38,501 nucleotides of DNA from Paracoccaceae bacterium (GTDB lineage: Bacteria; Pseudomonadota; Alphaproteobacteria; Rhodobacterales; Rhodobacteraceae): the NCBI GenBank assembly GCA_023259435.1, contig JALRHZ010000010.1, positions 1 to 38,501 on the forward strand, given 5' to 3'. A model generated the notes under the pieces. It made no database searches and was not told the origin of the DNA. It saw only the letters and a program-made list of their open reading frames with translations. Of the stretch, positions 26,837-35,400 are shown in pieces. The stretch's first letter is position 1. Each line of letters begins with the position of its first letter. Made by a program: the position numbers and the translations under genes.

Positions 26837-27967
26837 TTATTCTTTAAACCACCCAAGGGGGTCGATGGCCGATGTGTTTTCTCTTACTTCAATATAGAGC
26901 GTCTGTTGTAAATCAGAAGAGATCGAAGACGAAGAAAGTGAGTCCTCGGCCCCTTGTATCGCTGTCCCACCCATAAGGCCAACGGGGCTTCCTGCTGGAA
27001 GAACTTCTCCAATTTTGCCAAACACGACGTTCATTCCTGCAAAAACAAATAGCATTCCAGCCTGAGGTTCAAGTATGGTTACCAACCCGTATTCAAAAAA
27101 CTCTCCGTTATAGCGAATTGTTGCCGCCGTTGGGGTTGTGACCAAAGCCTCCGGTGCGGTCGCAACAACAATACCGGGACGGACGATACCAGCCGCGTCA
27201 GTTTCGTTGAATTTGCGGATGATACGACCCTGAGTGGGCAGTGGCAGATCACCTTTGCGATATGAAATATCCGGTAAGGAGCCGCCCACTTCGTTCGTTA
27301 CGATGAATGAAAGCTGCCCTGTGAACGCTTCTAGCGTTGATGTGGCCGATTTGAGGATCGCAATTTTTTTGTTGTCTTCAACAAAGCGCCGCGGAAGATC
27401 ACTACGATCCGAAATGGCGCGCGCCAAGTCTGTACGTGCGGTTTGAACCTCACCCAATCCTTGTATGAGCTGCGATTGAGCAAGGCTATGCAGCTGGTCT
27501 AGTTTCTCTACACGCTCTAGACGGCCTTTGAGGGTAGTCACTTGTTCTTGCAAGCTTGGAACAACATCTCCCAACAACATTGCTGCGCGGGCTGTGTCGA
27601 CAGGGCCATTGGGGTGATTGATCTGCGCGGGTAAGGGCACGTCGGTGAGTTGCATCAAGGTGGATAAAAGAGCAGAAACTTCTGCCTCTTCCTTGGTCAA
27701 TTCACGGCTCAGCCGCTCTTTTTGCAAGGTTATGCCGCGGATTGAATTGCGCAAAACACCGAGGCTTTGTTCATAGGCCCGTATCGTTTGAGTGAGGGCC
27801 TGAATTCGGGCATTTGCGGTTTCAGCGCGTTCAAGTTGAGCTCGTGCTTGTTCTAATTGCTCTAACGCCCGTTGTGTATCGGCTCCGATATCATCTTGCG
27901 CTGCGGCACCGCACGCGAAAGCCGCGGATACAAGACAGGCCGACAACAGAGCGTTGAGAACTTTCAT
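26837..27967 (-). CDS. envC: Murein hydrolase activator EnvC
   Basis: A 376-residue periplasmic protein: signal peptide (LNALLSACLVSAAFACGAAA), a long coiled coil (about 28–225, rich in LEQLEQARAQLERAE-type heptads), and a degenerate LytM/M23 domain at the C-terminus ending TLYIEVRENTSAIDPLGWF. The catalytic zinc histidines expected of active M23 peptidases are not evident, as in EnvC, which activates amidases at the division septum rather than cutting murein. It starts within 4 bp of the gpmI stop, and ctpA follows 10 bp after its end. Confidence 0.9.
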   Translation of the reverse strand: MKVLNALLSACLVSAAFACGAAAQDDIGADTQRALEQLEQARAQLERAETANARIQALTQTIRAYEQSLGVLRNSIRGITLQKERLSRELTKEEAEVSALLSTLMQLTDVPLPAQINHPNGPVDTARAAMLLGDVVPSLQEQVTTLKGRLERVEKLDQLHSLAQSQLIQGLGEVQTARTDLARAISDRSDLPRRFVEDNKKIAILKSATSTLEAFTGQLSFIVTNEVGGSLPDISYRKGDLPLPTQGRIIRKFNETDAAGIVRPGIVVATAPEALVTTPTAATIRYNGEFFEYGLVTILEPQAGMLFVFAGMNVVFGKIGEVLPAGSPVGLMGGTAIQGAEDSLSSSSISSDLQQTLYIEVRENTSAIDPLGWFKE

Positions 27968-29484
27968 TTTTCAATCAAACTTTGGCCAGTCATCTCTGCT
28001 GGTTTATCAAGCTCCATAAGCTCAAGGAGAGTTGGGGCAATATCGGCAAGGCGTCCACCGGAACGTAATGTGACGCCCTTTGGTCCGTTGAATAGCGCGG
28101 CAGGGACAAGATTGGTTGTATGCGCAGTATGTGCGCCGCCGGTGTCGGGGTCGATCATCACCTCACAATTGCCATGATCGGCTGTCACAATCATTGTGCC
28201 CCCAACGTCTACAAGCGCTTGTATCACCTCAGCCAATCCTTGATCTACAGCTTCGCACGCTTTCATAGCGGCATTCAAATCACCGGTATGACCCACCATG
28301 TCGGGGTTAGCATAGTTTGTGACGATCAAGTCGTATCCCTTGTATATGGCATCGACAAAGGCGCGTGTGACGTCTGGTGCTGACATCTCTGGTTGCAGGT
28401 CATAGGTCGCGACCTTGGGCGACAGCGGCATATGCCGGTCCTCGCCCTCTTCTGGTGTTTCTTTTCCCCCGTTCAGAAAGAACGTGACATGAGGATATTT
28501 TTCCGTCTCTGCCAGCCGGAATTGTGTTTTCCCGTGCTTAGCAACCCACGCCCCCAAGGTGTTTACAATGTCCTGTTTGGGATAGCATGTCTCCATATAC
28601 GCATTATGCGATTTTGAGTATTCTACCATTCCCAAAACGGTGGCCCACTTGGGTCGATCGCCAATTTCGAATTCTGTAAATTCGGGTTCTGCAATGGCAC
28701 GCAATATTTCGCGAGCGCGGTCGGCTCGAAAGTTTAGACAGAAAAATCCGTCACCGTCTTGCGCACCCGAATAGGTATCAATGACTGTCGCTGGGATGAA
28801 CTCATCTGTGATTTGTGCCGAATAGGCATCAGAAATAGCCTCTTTTGCGGATTTAGCTTGAGCTATGCCTTGTCCGTGAACCATCGCTTCATAGGCGGCT
28901 GAGACACGTTCCCATCGGTTGTCACGGTCCATTGCAAAATAGCGGCCTGTCACGGTTCCTATTGTCACATGGCTGGGGAGGCGCGCCATCAAGTCATCCA
29001 TGTATTGATCTGCTGAAGAGGGCGCGACATCTCTGCCATCTGTAATGGCATGCAATATGGTAAGAACGCCTGCATCCGATAGTGCGCTTAGCGCTGCAAG
29101 GACGTGTTCAATATGACCGTGGACACCACCATCAGACACAACGCCCATGACGTGTGCAGTGCCACCTGTTTCTTTTAGGTGGCCGATAAATTCAAGCAGA
29201 GCGCTATTTTCAAAAAAGCTTTTGTTTTCAATTGCCAAATCAATCTGGCCAAGGTCCATTGCGACAACGCGCCCTGCGCCAATGTTGGTGTGACCTACTT
29301 CTGAGTTTCCCATTTGGCCCGTTGGCAATCCGACATCTGGCCCATGCGTGATTAGCTCTGTCACTGGCGATGAGGCCATTATGTGATCAAAAGTAGGAGT
29401 ATGTGCAAGCTTTGGAGCATTCCCAGATGTCGTGGCCGTGTTGCCCCACCCATCTAGAATGCAAAGAACGATTGGTTTTGCCAT
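27964..29484 (-). CDS. gpmI: 2,3-bisphosphoglycerate-independent phosphoglycerate mutase
   Basis: 506 residues from the ATG at 29484 (MAKPIVLCILDGWGNTATTS), the standard family start; a longer frame to 29538 adds 18 unconserved residues. Metal-binding Asp lies in ILDGWG, and the catalytic Ser lies in GQMGNSEVGHTNIGAGRV. YANPDMVGHTGD and TADHGNCE supply further Mn ligands. It interconverts 3- and 2-phosphoglycerate in glycolysis and gluconeogenesis. It is fourth from the end of a leftward operon and overlaps envC by 4 bp. Confidence 0.96.
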   Translation of the reverse strand: MAKPIVLCILDGWGNTATTSGNAPKLAHTPTFDHIMASSPVTELITHGPDVGLPTGQMGNSEVGHTNIGAGRVVAMDLGQIDLAIENKSFFENSALLEFIGHLKETGGTAHVMGVVSDGGVHGHIEHVLAALSALSDAGVLTILHAITDGRDVAPSSADQYMDDLMARLPSHVTIGTVTGRYFAMDRDNRWERVSAAYEAMVHGQGIAQAKSAKEAISDAYSAQITDEFIPATVIDTYSGAQDGDGFFCLNFRADRAREILRAIAEPEFTEFEIGDRPKWATVLGMVEYSKSHNAYMETCYPKQDIVNTLGAWVAKHGKTQFRLAETEKYPHVTFFLNGGKETPEEGEDRHMPLSPKVATYDLQPEMSAPDVTRAFVDAIYKGYDLIVTNYANPDMVGHTGDLNAAMKACEAVDQGLAEVIQALVDVGGTMIVTADHGNCEVMIDPDTGGAHTAHTTNLVPAALFNGPKGVTLRSGGRLADIAPTLLELMELDKPAEMTGQSLIEK

Positions 29485-29539
29485 AAGTGTCTGCCCTTTG
29501 TTTACGTTTGACTTACGAAATTTTAGTCGAAACAACAAG

Positions 29540-30010
29540 TCATTCGCGGTGATAGGGCGCCCCTGAAAGTATGCTTGCGGCGCGATAGATTTGCTCGGAG
29601 AGCATGACCCTCACAAGCATATGAGGCCATACCATCTTGCCAAATGATATCGAATAATCTGCGCGGGCGCGTAGGGTGGGATCAATGCCGTCTGCGCCGC
29701 CGATAACAAACGCCACATCCGAAACACCTTGATCGCGCCATACAGCGATCTTATGGGCGAAATCTGGGGACGAGATTACCTTGCCACGTTCGTCCAAGGT
29801 GCAGATAATACCCTGCTTTGGAAGTGTTTTTTCAAGAAGCGCAGCCTCGGCCGTCATGCCAAGGTTCTTTTTGTCTTCGACCTCTGTGAGAGAAAAAGGA
29901 CCAAGGCCCATTGCGCGGCCAATTTTGTTGAACCTGTTCGTGTAGTCGTCGAACAACGTTTTCTCTGGGCCAGCGCGCAGCCGACCCACAGCAGACAGAG
30001 AAAGGCGCAT
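29540..30010 (-). CDS. rlmH: 23S rRNA pseudouridine-1915 N3-methyltransferase RlmH
   Basis: A 156-residue SPOUT methyltransferase. FVIGGADGIDPTLRARADYS and the knotted C-terminus ending LSEQIYRAASILSGAPYHRE are diagnostic of RlmH. It methylates pseudouridine 1915 in helix 69 of 23S rRNA on assembled ribosomes, using S-adenosylmethionine. It lies 3 bp after rsfS, the usual bacterial pairing. Confidence 0.96.
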   Translation of the reverse strand: MRLSLSAVGRLRAGPEKTLFDDYTNRFNKIGRAMGLGPFSLTEVEDKKNLGMTAEAALLEKTLPKQGIICTLDERGKVISSPDFAHKIAVWRDQGVSDVAFVIGGADGIDPTLRARADYSISFGKMVWPHMLVRVMLSEQIYRAASILSGAPYHRE

Positions 30011-30013
30011 GGA

Positions 30014-30421
30014 TTAGGATTGGCCTTGTGGGAGCCACATTTTTTCAAGTTGATAAAATTCGCGCACTTCTGGACGGAACACGTGGATAATTACATCTCC
30101 GGTGTCGATCAACACCCAGTCACCCGTTTCTTTGCCTTCAACTTTTGAGATACGACCCATCTGTTGTTTGACCCGATCTACAAGCTTTTCTGAAAGGGCA
30201 GAGACCTGGCGAGAGGAACGACCAGAGGCGATCACCATATAATCGCCCATAGATGTTTTTCCGCGCAGATCAATCTGAACGATATCTTCAGCTTTGTCAT
30301 CATCTAGAGATTTGAGGACCAAAGCAAGCAAGGCATCGCTTTGGGATTTGCCCATGTCCGCCGGTGACGGCTCTGGGTCTTGCGCGGATACAGCCGCAGT
30401 TTGGTTCAGTGTCAGGGTCAT
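30014..30421 (-). CDS. rsfS: Ribosomal silencing factor RsfS
   Basis: 135 residues from the ATG at 30421, preceded closely by GGAGGGA; a further upstream start at 30463 lacks a ribosome site. The conserved core LDDDKAEDIVQIDLRGKTSM, then SGRSSRQVSALSEKLVDRVK and DTGDVIIHVFRPEVREFYQL, identifies RsfS. It binds L14 of the large subunit and blocks subunit joining when nutrients are scarce. It is the first gene of the rsfS–rlmH–gpmI–envC–ctpA–rppH operon within this window. No nadD is seen upstream, where the catabolic island begins instead. Confidence 0.94.
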   Translation of the reverse strand: MTLTLNQTAAVSAQDPEPSPADMGKSQSDALLALVLKSLDDDKAEDIVQIDLRGKTSMGDYMVIASGRSSRQVSALSEKLVDRVKQQMGRISKVEGKETGDWVLIDTGDVIIHVFRPEVREFYQLEKMWLPQGQS

Positions 30422-30538
30422 TCCCTCCGTTATGCGCGCCGCCGTTCCCCGGCGCTGGGACATGTTGAATATAACATTTTTTCACAGCGGTCTCAATATT
30501 ACAAAATCACTGTGACTGTCACGGTCGTTGGATGCCAT

Positions 30539-30580
30539 CGGAGGTCGCCTCCGGCGGGAGTATTTTTCGCAAAAAGAAAG
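30539..30580 (+). repeat. Intergenic repeat element, copy 1 (hairpin plus T/A-rich tail)
   Basis: CGGAGG (30539–30544) and CCTCCG (30548–30553) form a perfect 6-bp stem with loop TCG. It is followed by GCGG and a 23-base tail (30558–30580), GAGTATTTTT then CGCAAAAAGAAAG. The tail recurs with one mismatch at 35401–35423. Similar sequences are common between genes in Rhodobacteraceae (from memory). Here it lies between the divergent rsfS and GntR genes, so it is not at a gene end. Confidence 0.65.
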
Positions 30581-30611
30581 CATAATTTATTTGAGGATCC
30601 AATAAAACTTA

Positions 30612-30638
30612 TTGACTTGTATATTTTTTGTATACAAT
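30612..30638 (+). promoter_or_regulatory. Promoter and probable GntR operator of the catabolic island
   Basis: A perfect 10-bp palindrome TTGTATACAA at 30628–30637, the type of site bound by FCD-class GntR regulators, with a half copy TTGTATA at 30617–30623, exactly 11 bp (one helical turn) away. A −35-like TTGACT (30612–30617) and −10-like TACAAT (30633–30638), spaced 15 bp, coincide with the palindrome, so bound repressor would block RNA polymerase. The GntR gene starts 22 bp later, indicating autoregulation. Confidence 0.7.
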
Positions 30639-30659
30639 AAAAGTACAACGGAGAGTGCG

Positions 30660-31349
30660 ATGGCAAAAAATACCAAAGACAAATGCTTTGATGATTTGAA
30701 GCAAAGGATCCTATCCACGGATCTAGAGCCGGGGTCTGATTTGGATGAGGTGCGGCTTTCTGAGTATTACGGGATGTCGCGCACCCCTTTGCGCGAGGTG
30801 TTTCAACGGTTGGCGGGCGAGGGATATTTGGATCGTACCGCGCATCGAGGTGCCAAAGTGGCGCCTATGGACCTAAATACGTTGCGCGTGTTTTTTCAGA
30901 CAGCGCCGATGATTTACGCAAATATTTCGCGGATGGCCGCAGAAAATCGCACTGATCGCCAGATCCAAGATTTGCAGGCAGCACAGGATGTGTTTGCCGA
31001 AGCCGTGGACCGCGGTGATACAAGCGCCTCGGCATTGGCCAATCACCAATTCCATTACCGGATCGGTTTGATGGCGCAGAATTCATACCTGATGGCGTGT
31101 TTGGAACGGTTGTTGATCGATCATACAAGATTAAGCCAGACGTTTTACCGCCCGAATACGCAGGATCAACAGGACCGAATCCAATCTGCGGTTCGGCATC
31201 ACGTTGACTTAATTGAAGCATTTCAGAACCGTGATGCCGAGGGTGCGGTTGCGATAACGCTTGAGCATTGGGATTTGTCCCGAAATCGCATGGAGCAATT
31301 CGTGCGTCCCGATCCCCTTCCTATTGAGTACACAGGAGAAACTTTATGA
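30660..31349 (+). CDS. GntR-family transcriptional regulator (FCD domain)
   Basis: 229 residues from the ATG at 30660, chosen because GGAGAG lies upstream; the TTG at 30612 would run through the promoter. The winged-helix DNA-binding domain (about 5–70) has LDEVRLSEYYGMSRTPLREV then FQRLAGEGYLDR. The all-helical FCD ligand domain follows (about 80–215, with His in ANHQFHYRIGLMAQN and RHHVDLIEAF coordinating metal in this class). It probably represses the downstream genes and its own gene until the substrate or an intermediate binds. The stop overlaps the next gene (ATGA). Confidence 0.88.
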   Translation: MAKNTKDKCFDDLKQRILSTDLEPGSDLDEVRLSEYYGMSRTPLREVFQRLAGEGYLDRTAHRGAKVAPMDLNTLRVFFQTAPMIYANISRMAAENRTDRQIQDLQAAQDVFAEAVDRGDTSASALANHQFHYRIGLMAQNSYLMACLERLLIDHTRLSQTFYRPNTQDQQDRIQSAVRHHVDLIEAFQNRDAEGAVAITLEHWDLSRNRMEQFVRPDPLPIEYTGETL

Positions 31350-32254
31350 AGTTTGAGGGCATTTATACCCCTTTGGTTGCACCCTTTCATGCAGATCATA
31401 CATTGAACCATGAAGCGATGGCAAAGACCGTAGATCTGTTGGTGAATGCAGGCGTACACGGTTTGATTGTGGCGGGTACCACGGGTGAATATTACGCAAT
31501 GTCCATGAAAGAGCGTGTCTATATGATGGGCGTCGCAAAAGAGATGATCGCAGGGCGTGTTCCCGTGATCATTGGAACAGGGGCCATTCGGACAGAAGAG
31601 TCTATAGAATACGCAAAGCAGGCCAAAGCACATGGAGCAGACGCCATTTTAGTGGCCACGCCGCCGTATGCGTATCCCACGGGTCGTGAAATTGCGCTGC
31701 ATGCGTTGGCCGTGGATCGGGCGGCGAACTTGCCAGTGATGCTCTACAATTATCCGGGACGGATGAGCGTAAATATGGACGAAGAGTGCTTGGACCGTTT
31801 AGGTCGGTCTCCAAATTTCTGCGTGATTAAGGAAAGTTCAGGTGATCCGAACCGCTTGCACATGTTAGCGCGGGATTATCCACATATTGCGTTAAGCTGT
31901 GGTATGGACGATCAAGCATTAGAATTTTTTGCTTGGGGGGCCCGCAGCTGGGTGTGTGCAGGATCAAACTTTGCCCCAGAGGCACATATTGCCCTCTATC
32001 AGGCCTGTGCGGTTGAGGGGGACTTTACAAAGGGGCGCGCGATTATGTCGGCCATGTTGCCCTTAATGCGGGTTCTTGAACAGGGTGGAAAGTTCATTCA
32101 ATGCATCAAACATGGCTTGTCGATGCGAGGGATAGATGCGGGCCCACCGCGCAAGCCGCTTCAGCCATTGAACAAAGATGACAAGCGTGAATTGGAACAG
32201 GTGATCCGCACCATGAATGCAGCGATTTCACAGATTACAGGAGAGGCGAAATGA
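31346..32254 (+). CDS. DapA-superfamily (dihydrodipicolinate synthase/NAL) lyase or hydratase
   Basis: A 302-residue TIM-barrel protein. GTTGEYYAMS (from residue 44), Tyr134 and Arg139 in YNYPGR, and Schiff-base Lys162 in VIKESSGD are the class I aldolase hallmarks. Biosynthetic DapA is unlikely because of the catabolic operon. Retention of an arginine after YNYPG suggests a carboxylated substrate or product. Family options include a deaminase/hydro-lyase of hydroxyproline breakdown and an aldolase releasing pyruvate. Coupled by ATGA overlaps to the regulator and to the aldehyde dehydrogenase. Confidence 0.85.
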   Translation: MKFEGIYTPLVAPFHADHTLNHEAMAKTVDLLVNAGVHGLIVAGTTGEYYAMSMKERVYMMGVAKEMIAGRVPVIIGTGAIRTEESIEYAKQAKAHGADAILVATPPYAYPTGREIALHALAVDRAANLPVMLYNYPGRMSVNMDEECLDRLGRSPNFCVIKESSGDPNRLHMLARDYPHIALSCGMDDQALEFFAWGARSWVCAGSNFAPEAHIALYQACAVEGDFTKGRAIMSAMLPLMRVLEQGGKFIQCIKHGLSMRGIDAGPPRKPLQPLNKDDKRELEQVIRTMNAAISQITGEAK

Positions 32255-33741
32255 CCGATCTTTTGACACGAGACGAATATGTGGCAATCGCCGCTGAACT
32301 AGATCCACCATGCACGCCGTTTATTGACGGCAAATTCATGCGGGGTCGTGGGGTCGACTTGGAAACGGTTAACCCAGCAACAGGCGACGCGATTGCGGTT
32401 TTGAACACTGCGTCTGGAGAAGATGTTGATGTGGCTGTAGAAAAAGCACGCGAAGCGTTTGACCAAGGGCGCTGGGCCAAACTGCACCCGTCTGATCGTA
32501 AGGATGTGTTGATCCGACTGTGCAAGCTTATCACACGCAATCGGCGTGAGCTGGCTGTGATGGAAAGTTTGGATAGCGGAAAGCCAATCCGCGACTGTGA
32601 ATTGATCGACATCCCAGAGACAATAAAAACGATCAAATGGCATGCCGAGGCGATTGATAAGATTTACGACCAGGCTGGTCCGGTCGGTGATGATGCTATG
32701 TCGATGATTATTCGTGAGCCAATAGGCGTTGTGGCGGCGATATTGCCGTGGAATTTTCCCTTGCTGATGATGGCGTGGAAGATCGGACCAGCCTTGGCAG
32801 CGGGATGTTCTGTGATCGTGAAACCAGCAGAGCAAACATCGTTGACCGCCTTGAGGATTGCTGAACTTGCGATGGAGGCCGGCGTTCCGCGTGGGGTGCT
32901 GCAGGTTTTGCCAGGGGATGGGGCCGTTGTAGGTCAGGCACTTGGCTTGCATCAAGATGTGGATATGGTCAGCTTTACTGGATCCACAGAGACAGGCCGT
33001 CGGTTCCTTCGGTATGCTGCGGATAGCAATCTAAAGAAGGTTGTTCTAGAGTGTGGCGGCAAAAACCCAGCGGTTGTGCTGGACGATGCCGAGCATTTGG
33101 ATCTTGTGGCCGAACATGTTGTCACGGCAGCTTTTTGGAATATGGGCGAAAATTGCTCTGCGAATTCGCGTTTGATTGTGCATGAAGCGGTCAAAGATGA
33201 CTTGATAGAGCGGATAAAAGCGCGTGTTAGAGACTGGAAAACTGGGGATCCGCTAGACCCTGCAAATCATCTTGGCGCTTTGATTGATGTTGAACATTGC
33301 GAAAAGGTTGCAAGATATTTGACGGGTACTGCAATGGTGGGTGGGACGCTGAATGGTCCTTATATTGAGCCGACTATATATGAGGTTTCCCCCACTGATC
33401 CTAAAGCACACGAGGAAATCTTTGGACCAATCTTGTCCGTGTTGACAGTATCATCACGAGATGAGGCCATCGCACTTGCAAATGATACAAACTATGGCCT
33501 TGCTGCGTCTGTCTTTAGTGCGAATGTACGCACCGCTTTGCGCGCGGCACGTGATATCCGAGCAGGTACAGTGACAGTCAATTGTTACGGCGAAGGCGAC
33601 ATTACGACACCGTTTGGCGGCTATAAACAATCGGGGTTTGGCGGGCGCGACAATGGTTTGCACGCACATGACCAATACACAGAGCTAAAGACAATATGGG
33701 TGGATCTAAGCGACCCATATTCGGGCGATATGGTTGGATAA
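32251..33741 (+). CDS. NAD(P)+-dependent aldehyde dehydrogenase (PuuC/BetB-like)
   Basis: A 496-residue class I aldehyde dehydrogenase. Asn168 in PWNFP, cofactor Lys191 in VKPAEQ, FTGSTETGRR, general base Glu267 in LECGGKNP and nucleophile Cys302 in NMGENCSANSR are all present. Overall it most resembles γ-glutamyl-γ-aminobutyraldehyde (PuuC) and betaine-aldehyde dehydrogenases, so an aminoaldehyde substrate is likely. With the choline sulfatase downstream, betaine aldehyde is plausible, but no choline dehydrogenase lies in the window. It overlaps the DapA-like gene by 4 bp, with AGGAGAGG upstream of its ATG. Confidence 0.9.
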   Translation: MTDLLTRDEYVAIAAELDPPCTPFIDGKFMRGRGVDLETVNPATGDAIAVLNTASGEDVDVAVEKAREAFDQGRWAKLHPSDRKDVLIRLCKLITRNRRELAVMESLDSGKPIRDCELIDIPETIKTIKWHAEAIDKIYDQAGPVGDDAMSMIIREPIGVVAAILPWNFPLLMMAWKIGPALAAGCSVIVKPAEQTSLTALRIAELAMEAGVPRGVLQVLPGDGAVVGQALGLHQDVDMVSFTGSTETGRRFLRYAADSNLKKVVLECGGKNPAVVLDDAEHLDLVAEHVVTAAFWNMGENCSANSRLIVHEAVKDDLIERIKARVRDWKTGDPLDPANHLGALIDVEHCEKVARYLTGTAMVGGTLNGPYIEPTIYEVSPTDPKAHEEIFGPILSVLTVSSRDEAIALANDTNYGLAASVFSANVRTALRAARDIRAGTVTVNCYGEGDITTPFGGYKQSGFGGRDNGLHAHDQYTELKTIWVDLSDPYSGDMVG

Positions 33742-33750
33742 CTAGGTGAT

Positions 33751-33813
33751 GTTCGGCCCCGGGCCGAACCGCACCTGAAGGGGTCTAAATGGCCCCAAAG
33801 GTGCGCTTGTTTT
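33751..33813 (+). terminator. Tandem hairpins between aldehyde dehydrogenase and methyltransferase genes
   Basis: Hairpin 1 has GTTCGGCC at 33751–33758 against GGCCGAAC at 33762–33769. Hairpin 2 is two-tiered: outer CGCACCT (33770–33776) with AGGTGCG (33799–33805), inner GGGGTC (33780–33785) with GGCCCC (33791–33796), loop TAAAT. It is followed by CTTGTTTT. The short, interrupted T-tract suggests partial termination or an mRNA-stabilising structure inside the operon rather than a full stop. The ribosome site of the next gene lies immediately after. Confidence 0.6.
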
Positions 33814-33826
33814 GAGGAAATTCGAA

Positions 33827-35377
33827 ATGACAGTAGATGCAATTGGAAAAACGCGCCGTGGTCGAGGGGCAAGAACAGCAGCGCGTGCAAAGCGTGATGT
33901 TTCAATGTTGCCAGCCCTAAAACGGCGTATGCCCGTCACAGAGTTGATGGATCAAGAACAGGTTGAGCGAATTGATGCCGCGTCCATGCATATTCTTGAA
34001 AATACCGGCGTTCATTTTCGTGATCCCATTGCAATCGATGATTGGAAACGTGCTGGGGCCAAGGTTGTAGGTGAAACGGTATTTCTGGACCGTGACTTGG
34101 TGCGTGAATTAATTTCAACAATTCCAGCATCTTTCACCTACCATGCACGAGATCCAAACAAAAACCTGCCGTTTGGCAATGATCATTCAATGTTTATTCC
34201 AATGACTGGTGCACCATTCTTGCGCGATCTTGATGATGTGCGGCGGAATCCAACGTTGGACGATTTGGCTAACTTTCACAAACTCTCGCATATGTTACCA
34301 GCGTTACACTCATCGGCGCATCATATTGTCGAGCCATATGATCACCCTATTAGCCAACGCCATTTGCGTATCACCTATTCATCGATGAAACACTCGGACA
34401 AAACATTCATGGGGATGACCACAAGCCCTAAGAATGCCGAGGATGTCATGGACATGTGTGACATTTTGTTCGGTCATGGGTTTATTGACAGCCATCCGGT
34501 CGTGACAGGAAATTGTAATGGCAATAGCCCGCTTGTTTGGGATGAAACCATGTTGGGTGCCTTGCGCGCATTTGCCAAGCGCAATCAACCCGTCCTATGT
34601 TCGCCATTTGTATTGGGGGGAGCCAATACACCTGCCTCTGTTGCCCCCTCTGTCGCGCAATTGAATGCCGAAGCCCTAAGCGCATTGGCCTATACCCAAG
34701 TTGTTCGCAAAGGCACACCGGCGATCTATGGGCATTATTTATCTACGGTCTCTATGAAATCTGGGGCCCCTATGGCAGGGACACCAGAGATCAGCATGAT
34801 GAATATGATGATCGGGCAAATGGCCCGTTATTACGATGTGCCATGGCGAACGTCGAATACGTTGGGCGGAGCCAAAACTTTTGACGCCCAAGCCGGATAC
34901 GAAAGTGCGACTACCTTGATGGCGGTAATGATGTCTGGGGCAAATTACATTTGGCATTCCGCAGGTTGGAATGAGGCAGGCATGCATTGTTCCATGGCGA
35001 AATTCATTGTTGATGCGGAACAATGTGCCATGGCATATCGCATGGCAGAAGGGGTTCGGTGGGACGACTTTGACGAAGCGATTGCGGCTGTTGGTGATAT
35101 CGGTCCGGGAGGCCATTACCTTGGCCATCCTCATACGTTGGAAAATTTTGAACGGGCGTTTTTTATGCCCGAGATGTTTGACAATAATTCGATTGAGCAA
35201 TGGCAAGCTGAGGGATCTGTTGAAATCAATGAGCGGGCATTGGCACGAGCAAGGACGATGCTGAACGAATATGAAGAGCCCAAGTTGGATGAGGGTGTGA
35301 ACGAAGCGCTATTGGATTATATTGCCCGCCGCGAAAGAGAAATTCCTGCAGCCGACGCGTTGAACCAAGAGTATTGA
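33827..35377 (+). CDS. MttB-superfamily (trimethylamine/quaternary amine) methyltransferase, non-pyrrolysine
   Basis: 516 residues from the ATG at 33827, with GAGGAA about 10 bp upstream; an in-frame TTG at 33812 is less likely. A short basic leader (GKTRRGRGARTAARAKRD) precedes the MttB TIM barrel: ASMHILENTGVHFRDPIAID, then FMGMTTSPKNAEDVMDMCDI and RNQPVLCSPFVLGGANTPAS. No in-frame UAG occurs, so it belongs with the pyrrolysine-free members such as glycine-betaine (MtgB) and proline-betaine (MtpB) methyltransferases, which hand a methyl group to a corrinoid protein. No corrinoid protein or reactivase lies in the window, so the acceptor is unknown. Confidence 0.87.
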   Translation: MTVDAIGKTRRGRGARTAARAKRDVSMLPALKRRMPVTELMDQEQVERIDAASMHILENTGVHFRDPIAIDDWKRAGAKVVGETVFLDRDLVRELISTIPASFTYHARDPNKNLPFGNDHSMFIPMTGAPFLRDLDDVRRNPTLDDLANFHKLSHMLPALHSSAHHIVEPYDHPISQRHLRITYSSMKHSDKTFMGMTTSPKNAEDVMDMCDILFGHGFIDSHPVVTGNCNGNSPLVWDETMLGALRAFAKRNQPVLCSPFVLGGANTPASVAPSVAQLNAEALSALAYTQVVRKGTPAIYGHYLSTVSMKSGAPMAGTPEISMMNMMIGQMARYYDVPWRTSNTLGGAKTFDAQAGYESATTLMAVMMSGANYIWHSAGWNEAGMHCSMAKFIVDAEQCAMAYRMAEGVRWDDFDEAIAAVGDIGPGGHYLGHPHTLENFERAFFMPEMFDNNSIEQWQAEGSVEINERALARARTMLNEYEEPKLDEGVNEALLDYIARREREIPAADALNQEY

Positions 35378-35400
35378 CACGTGAAGCCGGTGGCCGTTTT

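Noticed and set aside
30464-30659. The repeat hairpin as terminator of an upstream rightward gene
   Set aside because: No rightward gene ends here; the adjacent rsfS reads leftward and starts at 30421.
31346-32254. Biosynthetic 4-hydroxy-tetrahydrodipicolinate synthase (dapA)
   Set aside because: The general aldolase residues are present, but the gene is translationally coupled to a GntR regulator and catabolic dehydrogenase, pointing to a catabolic superfamily member.
33742-33826. A known riboswitch (SAM, SAH, glycine or cobalamin)
   Set aside because: No conserved core of these classes could be recognised; only the stems are evident, so it is recorded as hairpins.
33827-35377. Pyrrolysine-encoding mttB
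   Set aside because: The frame is uninterrupted to a TGA; no in-frame UAG codon occurs.
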